Source of the DNA: Nostoc sp. TCL26-01
Lineage (GTDB): Bacteria; Cyanobacteriota; Cyanobacteriia; Cyanobacteriales; Nostocaceae
NCBI RefSeq assembly: GCF_013393945.1
Contig: NZ_CP040297.1
Span: 1,144,001 to 1,208,000 of the forward strand
Direction: 5' to 3'
DNA length: 64,000 bases
Below, piece after piece: positions 25,034 to 34,074 of this stretch (its first letter is position 1; each line of letters opens with the position of its first letter). A program made the position numbers and the translations under genes. The notes under the pieces are model-generated. The model was given only the letters and a program-made list of their open reading frames with translations, ran no database searches and was not told the origin of the DNA.

Positions 25034-25067
25034 AATAGATTGAGAGAAAGATATTAATGCTGGATTT

Positions 25068-25751
25068 TTAAGCGTTTTGTTGTTCTGTTTCCGTGACGAG
25101 TTTTTGCCCGATTTTTGGTTCTGTACCTGCTAGCAAACGCTCAATATTAGCGCGGTGACGGAAAATTACATATAGACCACCAGCGATCGCAAACAAGATA
25201 TATGCTAGAGGTTGGTGTAAAATCACCATCTCAATGGGAACTGCGATCGCACCTAATATCGAACCCAATGATACAATCCGCGATATCGCCACGACAAAGG
25301 CAAACACTCCCAAAGTAGCCAAACCCACTTGCCAATTCATCGCTAACAAAATTCCTAAACTAGTAGCCACAGATTTGCCACCTGTAAAGCCCAGAAAAAT
25401 TGACTTGCTGTGTCCTAAAATAGCAGCTGAACCTACTAATATAACTAGCCAAGGTTGCCATAGGTTGATATCTACCGTTGGGGGAATTAAATTTTGGCTA
25501 GCAGCGAAGTCAAATAAATAGTAACCTGAGGCGATCGCTAATACTCCCTTCAAGCAATCCAGTCCTAAAACAAACGCTCCTGGCCCCTTACCCAAAGTCC
25601 TCAAAACATTAGTTGCACCTGTGGAACCCGAACCCACTTCTCGAATATCAATACCTTTAAGTTGTTTGACAGCAATATACCCAGTCGGAAACGAACCCAA
25701 CAGGTAAGCTACAATTACGACTGCACCACACAAACTTAACCAAGTAGCCAT
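25068..25751 (-). CDS. plsY: Glycerol-3-phosphate acyltransferase PlsY
   Basis: This is a 227-residue polytopic membrane protein. The three PlsY motifs are present: GSFPTGYIAVKQLKGIDIRE-VGSGSTGATNVLRTLGKGPG in the N-terminal third, and GFTGGKSVATSLG near the middle. Five or more hydrophobic segments fit the family. It transfers acyl groups from acyl-phosphate to the sn-1 position of glycerol-3-phosphate, the first step of phospholipid synthesis. In cyanobacteria plsY often lies near DUF3119 and DUF3086 genes, as here. The C-terminal tail is charged and cytosolic. Confidence 0.95.
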   Translation of the reverse strand: MATWLSLCGAVVIVAYLLGSFPTGYIAVKQLKGIDIREVGSGSTGATNVLRTLGKGPGAFVLGLDCLKGVLAIASGYYLFDFAASQNLIPPTVDINLWQPWLVILVGSAAILGHSKSIFLGFTGGKSVATSLGILLAMNWQVGLATLGVFAFVVAISRIVSLGSILGAIAVPIEMVILHQPLAYILFAIAGGLYVIFRHRANIERLLAGTEPKIGQKLVTETEQQNA

Positions 25752-25879
25752 AGGAATTCACAAGAATTAATAGTTTATAGTCAATAGTTTATCTTGAGTA
25801 GTCTAAGAGTTTTTGACTAAATAACGGCAAATTAGCCTCAAGCGTATTGACAACGTAAATACATCCCGTCTAAGATGAA

Positions 25880-25960
25880 GACTATGGATCTGTATTTTGT
25901 GATAACAATATAATTCGGATTATTTAGGTTCGTAAGGCGACGCGCAAGGAGCAAGGTCTT
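25880..25960 (+). pseudogene. BrnT-type toxin relic
   Basis: In frame with the following antitoxin gene the DNA reads DYGSVFCDNNIIRII, a TAG stop, then VRKATRKEQGL directly up to the ATG. IRIIxxRKATRKE is the conserved C-terminal end of BrnT ribonuclease toxins. The N-terminal body cannot be recovered, and there is an internal stop at 25925-25927. The toxin is therefore dead and only its tail survives. Confidence 0.6.
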
Positions 25961-26245
25961 ATGAAAATTGAGGATTTAAAAAAACGGTTAGACCCTAATC
26001 GTCCTATGACCAGTGTAACGATTAGGATACCTGAAGATGTAATTGAGGATTTAAAACGAGTCGCGCCACTATTAGGTTTTTCAGGGTATCAACCTTTAAT
26101 TCGTGCTTATATTGGTCAGGGACTTAGAGCAGATTTAGAGCGATTGGAAGGAGATCCGGTTTCTGTGTTGATTGCCAGTCTTAAACGTCATGGTGTTAGT
26201 GATGACGTAATTAATAACGCATTGATGGACATTGTGCAAAAATAA
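25961..26245 (+). CDS. RHH (CopG-like) antitoxin, orphan partner of a lost BrnT toxin
   Basis: This 94-residue protein has the ribbon-helix-helix pattern SVTIRIPEDVIEDLKRVAPLLG, followed by YQPLIRAYIGQGLRADLERLE. An acidic helix at the C-terminus (GVSDDVINNALMDIVQ) is the likely toxin-neutralising part. It starts at ATG 25961 directly after the toxin relic. BrnA-like antitoxins repress their own operon through the RHH fold. With the toxin gone this gene may persist as a DNA-binding repressor or an anti-addiction factor. Confidence 0.8.
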   Translation: MKIEDLKKRLDPNRPMTSVTIRIPEDVIEDLKRVAPLLGFSGYQPLIRAYIGQGLRADLERLEGDPVSVLIASLKRHGVSDDVINNALMDIVQK

Positions 26246-26325
26246 TCATGATGACTTACGCACTGAACCAAAAAACCCTTCTGTGAGTGATCAACACTCA
26301 AAAGCCAACAGTCCAAAAACCTTGA

Positions 26326-26374
26326 TTTTGACCATTGACTATTGACTAATGACTATTGACCATTGACTAATGAC
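26326..26374. repeat. Heptamer repeat array (STRR type)
   Basis: Seven-base units of the forms TTGACCA, TTGACTA and ATGACTA are repeated about seven times between the antitoxin gene and the DUF3086 gene. Such short tandemly repeated sequences are typical of heterocystous cyanobacteria. Similar arrays occur at 34997, 39939 and 42406. Confidence 0.9.
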
Positions 26375-26378
26375 AAAT

Positions 26379-27599
26379 TTAAAAATCATCATCATAATTT
26401 CTCACTGTTTTCGGGTCAGGAGCAAAAGCTAACCACAGAGGAAATTGTAGTAATGCTAGACTAATTTGCTCCTCCGAATCATCAATGAGAATCAAAGGCA
26501 ATTGATTGGCTTTCACTAAACGGTCTGCCTTTTGTGCTAAAGCATCTGCTGCTTCAAATAATACAACACCTCTATCCGGCCCGAAATCTGGACGACCGAT
26601 GCCTAGACAGTCTTGCAGACCCCGCCGCCATTCACCTAGACGTTCTGGTGTGTTAGCTAAAACCAGAGTACGGAGGCGATCGCCATACAACTTATGTAAG
26701 ATGGAAATTGCTGCCGAAGCAATCAAAATATTTTGCAAGCGACTACCCATTGTTCGCAAAGCACCCCGTCCCCCTTGGTTGAAAAACCAATTAGCCACTC
26801 GTTCGGCGTGGACTGGTTCAAAGGTGCGGCGTAGTTGCCAAGCTGGGCCATAATAATCTGGCTTGTTGCGATATTGATCAATCAGGCGACGAATTTGTTT
26901 AGTTGTATCTTGAAACTGCTGTTGAGCAAACTGTGGTACTCCTGGTTGGGTTTCCACAGGTTTAGTTTCTCTGGCAGGTGGTTTTTCTCTTTCAGTCACA
27001 GCAGGTACTAGTTGCAGTTGTTCGGCTGCGGCTGCTAAATCTTGTAAGCTACCTGCTAAATAGTCTTTAAAACCTTGGACGCGAATTGCTAAGTCTTGAG
27101 ATGTCCCGGCAAAAGTAGTCCGCATCTCATTGCGGATACGTTCTTGACGACGTTCTAGCTGTTCTACAGAAATTTGTAGAGCTTGTTTGCGTTGTTCTAA
27201 CTGTGATAGGGACTCTTGGATGAGTTTTCCCATCGCCGTTTGTGTTTCGCTAAATTGCCCTTGCAGGATTTTGTAAGCAGCTTGCAAATTAGCTATTTCG
27301 TCCTTGAGGGTGGCTTCTGTGAGTTGTAATTCGGCAATCCGTTGTTCTGCTTCTCTGTAGAGTGGATTACTTTCTGATGCCAGTAATGTATCACCAGATG
27401 ACTCTGATGGTAAATCATCTCCAGGTGCTACTGATGCTAAATTTTCTATGGGTAGTTCATCTGATGGTGTTTGCCCTTCGAGTTCCAGAACTGACTCTAC
27501 AGATGAGCTTTCTGGATTTTCCAACTTAGGGTTTTCTGGTTGTATTTGCTCCAACCACTCATCAATCGGTTCTGGAGTTTGAGTTTCGTCGGGGTTCAT
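26379..27599 (-). CDS. DUF3086-domain protein (cyanobacterial conserved)
   Basis: This 406-residue protein has an acidic, low-complexity N-terminus of about 80 residues. A long coiled coil follows (EAEQRIAELQLTEATLKDEI and on through QALQISVEQLERRQERIRNE). The conserved DUF3086 domain comes last: RNKPDYYGPAWQLRRTFEP, RVANWFFNQGGRGALRTMGS, ILHKLYGDRLRTLVLANTPE. The family is restricted to cyanobacteria and its function is unknown. It is encoded next to the DUF3119 gene and close to plsY. That neighbourhood recurs in cyanobacteria and hints at an envelope or lipid connection. Confidence 0.88.
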   Translation of the reverse strand: MNPDETQTPEPIDEWLEQIQPENPKLENPESSSVESVLELEGQTPSDELPIENLASVAPGDDLPSESSGDTLLASESNPLYREAEQRIAELQLTEATLKDEIANLQAAYKILQGQFSETQTAMGKLIQESLSQLEQRKQALQISVEQLERRQERIRNEMRTTFAGTSQDLAIRVQGFKDYLAGSLQDLAAAAEQLQLVPAVTEREKPPARETKPVETQPGVPQFAQQQFQDTTKQIRRLIDQYRNKPDYYGPAWQLRRTFEPVHAERVANWFFNQGGRGALRTMGSRLQNILIASAAISILHKLYGDRLRTLVLANTPERLGEWRRGLQDCLGIGRPDFGPDRGVVLFEAADALAQKADRLVKANQLPLILIDDSEEQISLALLQFPLWLAFAPDPKTVRNYDDDF

Positions 27600-27722
27600 A
27601 AACTATAGTGCAATTCCTCTGATGCGAATAATCTAGCTTGCAGAAATATCTAGCTTCTCAGTGTAACTCGAAACTGGGAATTGGTGAGTAAGGAAGTATG
27701 GGGGTAAAGATTGAACTCACAG

Positions 27723-28109
27723 CTAAATCCGGGGACAACGTTCTTCTAGGCAAGCTTTGAGGGTTTTGGGGTCAAAGAGAATGGGGAGAAAGTGAATACT
27801 GTTAATTTCTTTAAAATAGAACAAGATAGGCACTCTATCCCAAAAAATCCGCCAATTTTGCCATTCTCGATAGGGAAAACGACGAATGAGTTTGTCGCCT
27901 CGGTAAAGATCGAAGTCCGTAGCCGTAAATTGCACACGCAGACTAACTGTTTGCAACAACAGAAATAAACCCAACAATCCTGCGAAAATGCCTACCCCAG
28001 CTTGAACAAATAATAAAGGAATAGCTGCGATCGCTAAAACTATGGGGATATTGTAACTAGGTTTAAGTTCCACCGTTGAGGTAGGGTTTGGCGCAATTGA
28101 ACTTGTCAC
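27723..28109 (-). CDS. DUF3119-family membrane-associated protein
   Basis: This 128-residue protein has two adjacent hydrophobic segments at about 22-60 (IPIVLAIAAIPLLFVQAGVG, then IFAGLLGLFLLLQTVSLRV). A beta-rich cytosolic domain follows (DFDLYRGDKLIRRFPYREWQ, then SIHFLPILFDPKTLKACLEERCP). It resembles photosystem-assembly/PH-like small membrane proteins and matches DUF3119. Its function is unknown. It lies upstream of the DUF3086 gene on the same strand with a 123-base gap. Confidence 0.85.
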   Translation of the reverse strand: MTSSIAPNPTSTVELKPSYNIPIVLAIAAIPLLFVQAGVGIFAGLLGLFLLLQTVSLRVQFTATDFDLYRGDKLIRRFPYREWQNWRIFWDRVPILFYFKEINSIHFLPILFDPKTLKACLEERCPRI

Positions 28110-28184
28110 AAATTACCATCCTGTTTTGTTAGTAAGTAAACATTTTTATTATTTTAGGCGTGTAGCCGAGAAAACTTCACTCCC

Positions 28185-29132
28185 CTATTTCTCAAGACGA
28201 CTCACTTTGTCTAACTCTTGAATGTCATCGTCGCTTAATTTCCAACCTAAAGCACCGGCATTTTGTCGAACTTGTGCCACAGTTTTGACACCGGCAATGG
28301 GGATGACGTTCCCTTGTGCAATCAACCAATTCAGGGCAACTTGGGCAGGTGTACGATCAAACTTTTCCCCTAAGCTACGTAGTAGAGATATCACTGGGGC
28401 AATTTTTTGCAGTCCTTCTTTGCTAAATCTGGGATCTATTTTTCTCGCTCCACTAGGAATATCAGCAGTTTCCGGAGTATATTTACCTGTTAGTAATCCT
28501 TGAGCTAGTGGGCTATATGCCAAAATAGTCACATCTAATTCACTGGCAGTTGCTAAAATACCATTGCTTTCGATTTGCCGATTTAGCAAAGAGTAGGGTA
28601 CTTGGTTAACCGCTAAAGGTACTCCCTTCGCTGCTAGTATTTGATGCGCTTCCCGCATTTGATCTGCTGAGTAATTGCTCACACCCACTGCGGCAATTCT
28701 ACCCTCCTTGACTTCGTGAGCTAAAGTGTTTAATAAAGTTTCTTGACTTAAAAAGAAAGCAAAAGGCCAATGCACTTGGTAAAGCTCAACACGCTCAAGT
28801 TGCAGACGTGTGAGACTATGCGTTAAAGCATCGGATACTGATTGTCCACTAAATCGCCAAGGTAACGGGCCAAATTTCGTGGCAATTTGTACAGGTTGCT
28901 GAGTCTGTTTGATAAACTGTCCTAACAATTGCTCTGATAGCCCTAGCCCATAAACTTCGGCGGTATCAAAGAAAGTAATACCAACTTCTAGGGCTGCTGT
29001 GAATGCTGCTTGCAACTGTTCTTGTCCGTAACCATTGCCATAGTTCCAAAAAAGCTTATCACCCCAAGCCCAAGTACCAATGCACAGAGGTGTAACAGCC
29101 GGGCCATTTTTCCCCAAGGTAATTGTTTCCAC
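28185..29132 (-). CDS. Aldo/keto reductase
   Basis: This 315-residue TIM-barrel oxidoreductase carries the AKR signatures. The catalytic Asp and Tyr lie in TFFDTAEVYGLGLSEQLLG (near residue 55), the catalytic Lys in QIATKFGPLPW and the His in LYQVHWPFAF. The NADPH-binding stretch near the C-terminus is GNVIPIAGVKTVAQVRQNAG. It belongs to the general 'YajO/Tas-like' group. The substrate is not predictable. It is transcribed alone, and 29133-29402 behind it holds only HIP1 sites and no gene. Confidence 0.92.
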   Translation of the reverse strand: METITLGKNGPAVTPLCIGTWAWGDKLFWNYGNGYGQEQLQAAFTAALEVGITFFDTAEVYGLGLSEQLLGQFIKQTQQPVQIATKFGPLPWRFSGQSVSDALTHSLTRLQLERVELYQVHWPFAFFLSQETLLNTLAHEVKEGRIAAVGVSNYSADQMREAHQILAAKGVPLAVNQVPYSLLNRQIESNGILATASELDVTILAYSPLAQGLLTGKYTPETADIPSGARKIDPRFSKEGLQKIAPVISLLRSLGEKFDRTPAQVALNWLIAQGNVIPIAGVKTVAQVRQNAGALGWKLSDDDIQELDKVSRLEK

Positions 29133-29402
29133 TGGTTTATATTCTTTACACTTCTTGACTTTTCTTAGTGTAACGAAATAGTGGATGGAATCAACTCAAA
29201 AGTCGCATTTTTGACCTAGAAATAAGTAAAAGGTAGGAATCCCCACCTTTATACAGAGCTTATCTTTTAGCCTGATCTGAATATCACACAGGAACTTGAC
29301 AAGAATATGGCGATCGCATGGAATTTGTGTGTACATAATGAGTGCGATCGCTGCTTGTGTTGATCAGTTTGATTTGTTTCTCAATTAGAGAGAAGCTTAT
29401 TT

Positions 29403-30629
29403 TTAGCTACCAAACCATTTTGCGGAAATACAATACTCATAAAGTGCCTTATTGCAATTACGTTTTCTAATTATTTCTAAGTTAATATCTGAGTACCCAA
29501 GTATGTGCATAGAAGCAATCATCAATGATGCGGTATCAACCATATTGCCGAAGAAAGTTGAATTACCTACTATATAATTTAGTTCAGCGTCATTATGCAA
29601 AATTGACCTCAGCGAACTTAGGTGTAAGTGCATATCATGAAAATACTTCAGTACATAAATAGATAAAAGTTGAGCATTTTTTCCGTCAGAACATTTAATT
29701 TTATCTACAACAGAAAAGACTTCTTGCGGTAAGTTCTCTTCCTGCATTTGCCAGGAGAGAAGCCGACTAGTCGCAATTCCCCAAGTTCCTCCAACTGCTA
29801 ACCAATCTAGTTCGCCTGCTTCTTTTGCCTCATGCAAAAATTTCGTCCAATACATATATGGACGAAGTTCCCGAATATAACTTATTCGATTTGGGTAAGG
29901 AGGTGAAGTTATTACTTTATTAATTTTGATATTATCTAAAGTGGTAATATGACGAGCATCCATTTCAATGAATTGAGCAGAGCCAGCAATCCTAGTTGCA
30001 GCAGTTTTGAGAATAAAATCAAAAATGCTTAAGAAAAGCTCTGGGATGTAATCAATCTCAAAATTATTTTTCGTGTCATTAAATGACATAGAAACATGAT
30101 TAAATGCTGCTGATGAAGTTTCAATCACTAATCGACAAAAAGCAACCCAAACTAAATTATAAATACTATCTTCTGTTGGTTCACCAAATTGATGGACTAA
30201 AGCAGCCCTTAGTCCAGCAATAAAATTAAGCGTGTTTGTTGACCACCATCTCTCGATATTAAATATTTGTGGTGTCCAATGTTTTTGTTGAGTTAAACAT
30301 TTATACTCTTCTAGAGCTTTTTCCACTCCTGTATAAAGATCAGTTAAGTGATTTTGAGAATAGTTGTTACACTTAACATTTCCCAGCCAAATCAGAAATG
30401 GATTAATATCAAAAGCGATCGCTCGGTATCCTTTTTCAGCAGCTACAAGTCCCGTTGTCGCTGTACCAGAAAAAGGATCAAGAATCACTGCTTCTTCTGC
30501 GACAGAGGTGATCAACTTTTCAACTAGCTTCACACCATATGCCGGTGTAAGTCGTAACCATGCATGCCGTCCAAGATTACGGTTTGCTTTAAATGTATAT
30601 TCAGATTTCTGCTTAACAATAGATAGCAT
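29403..30629 (-). CDS. DNA methyltransferase with SPPY motif, of a putative type II R-M system
   Basis: This is a 408-residue methyltransferase. The SAM-binding motif I is VILDPFSGTATTGLVAAEKG near residue 50, and the catalytic motif IV is VITSPPYPNRISYIREL near residue 240. SPPY is typical of N4-cytosine methyltransferases, though N6-adenine activity cannot be excluded. Its ATG shares one base with the TGA of the upstream gene (TGATG), so translation is coupled. The partner lacks a known name but looks like a restriction nuclease. The recognition site cannot be derived from sequence. Confidence 0.85.
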   Translation of the reverse strand: MLSIVKQKSEYTFKANRNLGRHAWLRLTPAYGVKLVEKLITSVAEEAVILDPFSGTATTGLVAAEKGYRAIAFDINPFLIWLGNVKCNNYSQNHLTDLYTGVEKALEEYKCLTQQKHWTPQIFNIERWWSTNTLNFIAGLRAALVHQFGEPTEDSIYNLVWVAFCRLVIETSSAAFNHVSMSFNDTKNNFEIDYIPELFLSIFDFILKTAATRIAGSAQFIEMDARHITTLDNIKINKVITSPPYPNRISYIRELRPYMYWTKFLHEAKEAGELDWLAVGGTWGIATSRLLSWQMQEENLPQEVFSVVDKIKCSDGKNAQLLSIYVLKYFHDMHLHLSSLRSILHNDAELNYIVGNSTFFGNMVDTASLMIASMHILGYSDINLEIIRKRNCNKALYEYCISAKWFGS

Positions 30630-31486
30630 CAGTTTGCACTAAGTAAGGCTGCCAATGTTTCGTAAACCTCGCTCTTAATTTGCTCAGAGTGGCTACGAAA
30701 GAAACCTGCCAAATCATATCCTAAAACTTCCTGGCAGAAAACAAACAGGGAGGTTTGAGTTGTACCTGATGTAGTTCCAATAATTATACCTCCGCGACTA
30801 TTTCGATATCGCAGGACTAAATCCGCGTCAATTTGTGAAGAAAAAATTGCAAAGATTGGTAAATAACCATTAGCCCAAGCAACAGCAATATTATCTATGT
30901 CTGCATTTTGTCTCTTGCTGTCTTTGCTTTTATATCCCTGCCGAACTTCAAACACTGCACCATTTTTTGGAGTAGGAACCATCAGAAATGTACTGTAATT
31001 AATTATCCACTGAATCACCCTTTCTTTGACCTCTAAGTTTTGTATAGCACTAAGTTCTAATCGAGCATCCAATGACAGCGTTTTATCCTTATCATTTTTT
31101 GTTTTAGCAATGTAAGACCATGTAGCGTTGCGTGGATCTTCATATCCTGCACTATCTATGACTATTTGTCTAAAGAGATTTTCACAGCCCTTGCCGACTT
31201 GTCGATAAACTGAGGTCATACCGCCAGCAGCTTTATGGGCAGCATACATCAAGTCTGAGTCCAGCCCGATCCAAGAGTAAAATGGATCTGCACCATAAAG
31301 TGATAAAAAACTTTCTAAATTGAGTCCTTCCTCTTTATTGCCCAAACCAAACTTTGGTTTGTAGCGTCTACAAACTTTTATAGGATCTAAAAATCTTTTG
31401 AGATAAAGGTTTTCGTCAGTCACAATGAGTTTGAAACTTCTACTACGAATAACCAAGTATAACGCCAACTTAGTCTGATATTGCAC
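30629..31486 (-). CDS. Putative type II restriction endonuclease, partner of the overlapping methylase
   Basis: I do not recognise a named family. The protein is up to 285 residues. The segment FEVRQGYKSKDSKRQNADI near residue 180 combines an acidic residue and lysines in the pattern of a PD-(D/E)XK nuclease. The 1-base overlap with an SPPY methylase gene is the usual R-M arrangement. The GTG start at 31486 lies only 8 bases after a perfect 12-bp inverted repeat. An internal GTG giving VTDENLYLKRF (about 23 codons later) is an alternative start. Function is inferred mainly from context. Confidence 0.65.
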   Translation of the reverse strand: MQYQTKLALYLVIRSRSFKLIVTDENLYLKRFLDPIKVCRRYKPKFGLGNKEEGLNLESFLSLYGADPFYSWIGLDSDLMYAAHKAAGGMTSVYRQVGKGCENLFRQIVIDSAGYEDPRNATWSYIAKTKNDKDKTLSLDARLELSAIQNLEVKERVIQWIINYSTFLMVPTPKNGAVFEVRQGYKSKDSKRQNADIDNIAVAWANGYLPIFAIFSSQIDADLVLRYRNSRGGIIIGTTSGTTQTSLFVFCQEVLGYDLAGFFRSHSEQIKSEVYETLAALLSAN

Positions 31487-31494
31487 AATAAATG

Positions 31495-31524
31495 ATAAGC
31501 CAGAGAATAAACTCTCTGGCTTAT
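31495..31524 (-). terminator. Perfect 12-bp inverted repeat between the oxidase operon and the R-M genes
   Basis: ATAAGCCAGAGA and TCTCTGGCTTAT flank a 6-base loop. It lies 41 bases after the ctaE stop and would end the oxidase transcript, although the following T-tract is weak. Its position immediately before the nuclease gene also allows an operator or translation-control role. Confidence 0.6.
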
Positions 31525-31564
31525 GAATGATTCAGCCGCAATTTTATTGTGTTTGAGTTTGTTT

Positions 31565-32185
31565 TTACTGCCAAATATAGATGAGGATAAACAAAACAAT
31601 CCAGATCACATCAACAAAGTGCCAAAACAAAGAAGTTGCATTGACACCGAAGTGACCTGTATCGTAATTGCCAGGAAGAAACGATCGCCCAAAAATTATC
31701 AACTGTAATAAAATACCAGTAAAAACGTGCAAACCGTGAAATCCTGTTAACAAGTAGAACATTCCCCCGAACACACCAGAAGTAAAGCCAAATTCTAAAT
31801 GACTCCATTCAATAGCTTGTCCTAATAAGAAGTAGCTACCCATTGCCATTGTTGCCAATAAAAATAGGCGGAATAACTTGATGTTTTGCCGTTTGAGAGC
31901 AAGTTCTGCAAAATAAATGACAAAACTACTAGCAACTAACACAACTGTATTGATTGCTGGATCTTTAATTTCTAACCCCTCAATGCCAACGGGCAACCAG
32001 TTAGGAGTAGTTGTTTTGTAGACAATATATCCAGCAAAAAAGCTCAAGAAAATCACACTTTCTGATAGTAAGAAAACAATAAAACCAAACATTTTATTGC
32101 CTTCTTCATCATGACCATGTTCGCCGCTTGCGTGATGCTGAGGTTGCTGCAAGTCATCTGAAACTATGTAGCTATCCATTGGCAA
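31565..32185 (-). CDS. ctaE: Cytochrome oxidase subunit III (alternative oxidase operon)
   Basis: This 206-residue protein has five predicted transmembrane helices. Subunit III signatures are FIVFLLSESVIFLSFFAGYIVY at the first helix, then GQAIEWSHLEFGFTSGVFGG and LLTGFHGLHVFTGILLQL with the conserved His-Gly-His region, then SLFWHFVDVIWIVLFILIY. The start may be ATG 32185 or 32179. It is the last gene of the five-gene oxidase operon, separated from ctaD by 207 bases that contain a long hairpin. It stabilises the catalytic subunit. Confidence 0.93.
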   Translation of the reverse strand: MPMDSYIVSDDLQQPQHHASGEHGHDEEGNKMFGFIVFLLSESVIFLSFFAGYIVYKTTTPNWLPVGIEGLEIKDPAINTVVLVASSFVIYFAELALKRQNIKLFRLFLLATMAMGSYFLLGQAIEWSHLEFGFTSGVFGGMFYLLTGFHGLHVFTGILLQLIIFGRSFLPGNYDTGHFGVNATSLFWHFVDVIWIVLFILIYIWQ

Positions 32186-32284
32186 AATTCTTCATTAATA
32201 TTGTGTCGTTAAGTTTTCTCATAGTTGGTAGTAAGCACTTTACTCGAATTGCTCACGAAATTTTTGAAGAAGAATTCAGAAGCT

Positions 32285-32346
32285 GTAGGGGCGGGTTCAC
32301 CAGATATTCGTGAATGATTGAAGCATATTTGTAAACCCGCCCCTAC
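32285..32346. repeat. Dispersed palindrome between ctaD and ctaE
   Basis: GTAGGGGCGGGTT and AACCCGCCCCTAC form a perfect 13-bp stem around a 36-base loop. This is a common palindromic repeat type in filamentous cyanobacteria. Lying inside the operon it could attenuate or protect the ctaE part of the transcript. Confidence 0.75.
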
Positions 32347-32392
32347 CGTTTTGTGAGAAATAAGAGCTAAAGTTCTTACTACTAACTAACTG

Positions 32393-34060
32393 TTAGTGAT
32401 GCGTGTTAGCTTCAGCGATTAATGGTTCAGACTTGCCATAACCGTAAGGTTCAGAAATCACCACGGGGATTTCTTCAAAGTTTTCTACAGGCGGGGGAGA
32501 AGCGACTAACCATTCCAAACCAATTGCCCGCCAAGGGTTATCTGGTGCTTTCTCACCTTGCATCCAAGAAACCACCATATTGAAGATGAAGGGTAATGTA
32601 GACATACCCAGTAAGAATGCACCTAAACTCGCAACGATATTCCAGCCTTCATACTCTGGGGCGTAAGAAGAAACTCGGCGTAACATTCCTTGTAATCCCA
32701 AGGGGTGCATAGGTAAAAAGTTGAGGTTAGTACCTATGAATGTTAGCCAGAAGTGCAATTTACCCCAACCTTCGTGGTACATTCTACCTGTCATCTTGGG
32801 GAACCAGTGATAAATAGCTGCATAGACACCCATCGTCACTGTACCGAAGAGGACGTAGTGGAAGTGTCCAACCACAAAGTAAGTGTTATTGACGTGAACA
32901 TCAACAGGTACAGACGAAAGCATAATGCCGACAATACCGGCAAAGACAAATAGAATCAATCCACCCAAGGCGAATAACATGGGTGTGTTGAGTCGCACTT
33001 TCCCGCCCCAGATAGTTGCTACCCAGGCAAATACCTTAATACCAGTGGGTACAGATACTAACATCGTCGTCAACATGAAAAACATCCGCATCCAAGCAGG
33101 TGTACCACTGACATATAGATGGTGTACCCAGACAATAGCGCTGACGACGGCAATTAATAATGAGGAAATAGCAACTACTTTATAGCCAAATAGGGGTTTG
33201 CGAGAATAGACGGGAAAGATTTCGGAGAAGACACCAAAGATGGGCAGAATGATGACATAAACAGCCGGGTGGGAATAAAACCAGAAATAGTGCTGGAACA
33301 TGACTGGATTACCACCTTTGCTGGGGTCAAAAAAGCTGGTTCCCACGGTGATATCAAATAGCAGCATCACAGCACCGGCTGTCAGGGCTGGTAAGCCAAA
33401 CAATTGAATAATCTGAGCGCTAAATACTGCCCAAACAAATAAAGGCATCCGAAAGAAACCCATCCCTGGCGCACGCATCTTGACGATGGTGGTGACAAAG
33501 TTCACAGCCCCCATAATTGAGGAGACACCAGAAATAGCTACCGCTAATAGCCAGATTACCTGACCATTAATTAAGTTACCTGTGGGATTCTGGAGACTGA
33601 CTGGAGGATAAGCCCACCAACCTGCTTGAGCAGGGCCACCAGGGACAAAGAAACTAGACATCAAGAGAATCCCCACAACAGGAACCATCCAAAAGGCAAC
33701 GGCGTTGAGGCGAGGAAACGCCATGTCTCGCGCCCCAATCATCAGAGGGACTAGGTAGTTAGCTAAACCAACGAGGGAGGGAAATGTCCATAAGAACAGC
33801 ATGACAGTGCCGTGCATGGTGAACATTCCGTTATAGACGGTGCGGTCAATTAGGTCTGCTTCTGGTGTAATCAGTTCTCCTCGCAGCACCATTGCGAAGA
33901 TACCGCCAACGAGAAAGAAAATGAACGCGGTAACGAGGTACTGGATACCAATGACTTTATGATCTGTGCTAAAGCTGAAGTATCGTTTCCAGCCTCCAGG
34001 GAATTCATGCTGAGGCTCTTCTACAGGGAGATTGAGCCTATCAATAGGGATGTTGGTCAT
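32393..34060 (-). CDS. ctaD: Cytochrome oxidase subunit I (alternative/Cox3-type)
   Basis: This 555-residue protein has twelve hydrophobic helices. Haem and CuB ligands are in place: a His in TMHGTVMLFLWTFP, then WFYSHPAVYVIILP with the His-Tyr crosslink pair, then the double His in AIVWVHHLYVSGTP, and the pair in VVGHFHYVLFGTV for the two haem irons. The binuclear centre is therefore complete and oxygen reduction is expected. The gene follows ctaC by 14 bases. Because the partner subunit II lacks CuA, electrons must enter by another route, probably quinol. Confidence 0.96.
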   Translation of the reverse strand: MTNIPIDRLNLPVEEPQHEFPGGWKRYFSFSTDHKVIGIQYLVTAFIFFLVGGIFAMVLRGELITPEADLIDRTVYNGMFTMHGTVMLFLWTFPSLVGLANYLVPLMIGARDMAFPRLNAVAFWMVPVVGILLMSSFFVPGGPAQAGWWAYPPVSLQNPTGNLINGQVIWLLAVAISGVSSIMGAVNFVTTIVKMRAPGMGFFRMPLFVWAVFSAQIIQLFGLPALTAGAVMLLFDITVGTSFFDPSKGGNPVMFQHYFWFYSHPAVYVIILPIFGVFSEIFPVYSRKPLFGYKVVAISSLLIAVVSAIVWVHHLYVSGTPAWMRMFFMLTTMLVSVPTGIKVFAWVATIWGGKVRLNTPMLFALGGLILFVFAGIVGIMLSSVPVDVHVNNTYFVVGHFHYVLFGTVTMGVYAAIYHWFPKMTGRMYHEGWGKLHFWLTFIGTNLNFLPMHPLGLQGMLRRVSSYAPEYEGWNIVASLGAFLLGMSTLPFIFNMVVSWMQGEKAPDNPWRAIGLEWLVASPPPVENFEEIPVVISEPYGYGKSEPLIAEANTHH

Positions 34061-34074
34061 TGATGGAGTTCCTT

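Noticed and set aside
26506..26853. 115-residue plus-strand frame opposite the DUF3086 gene
   Set aside because: It is an antisense shadow of a conserved coding region with Arg/Ser-rich composition.
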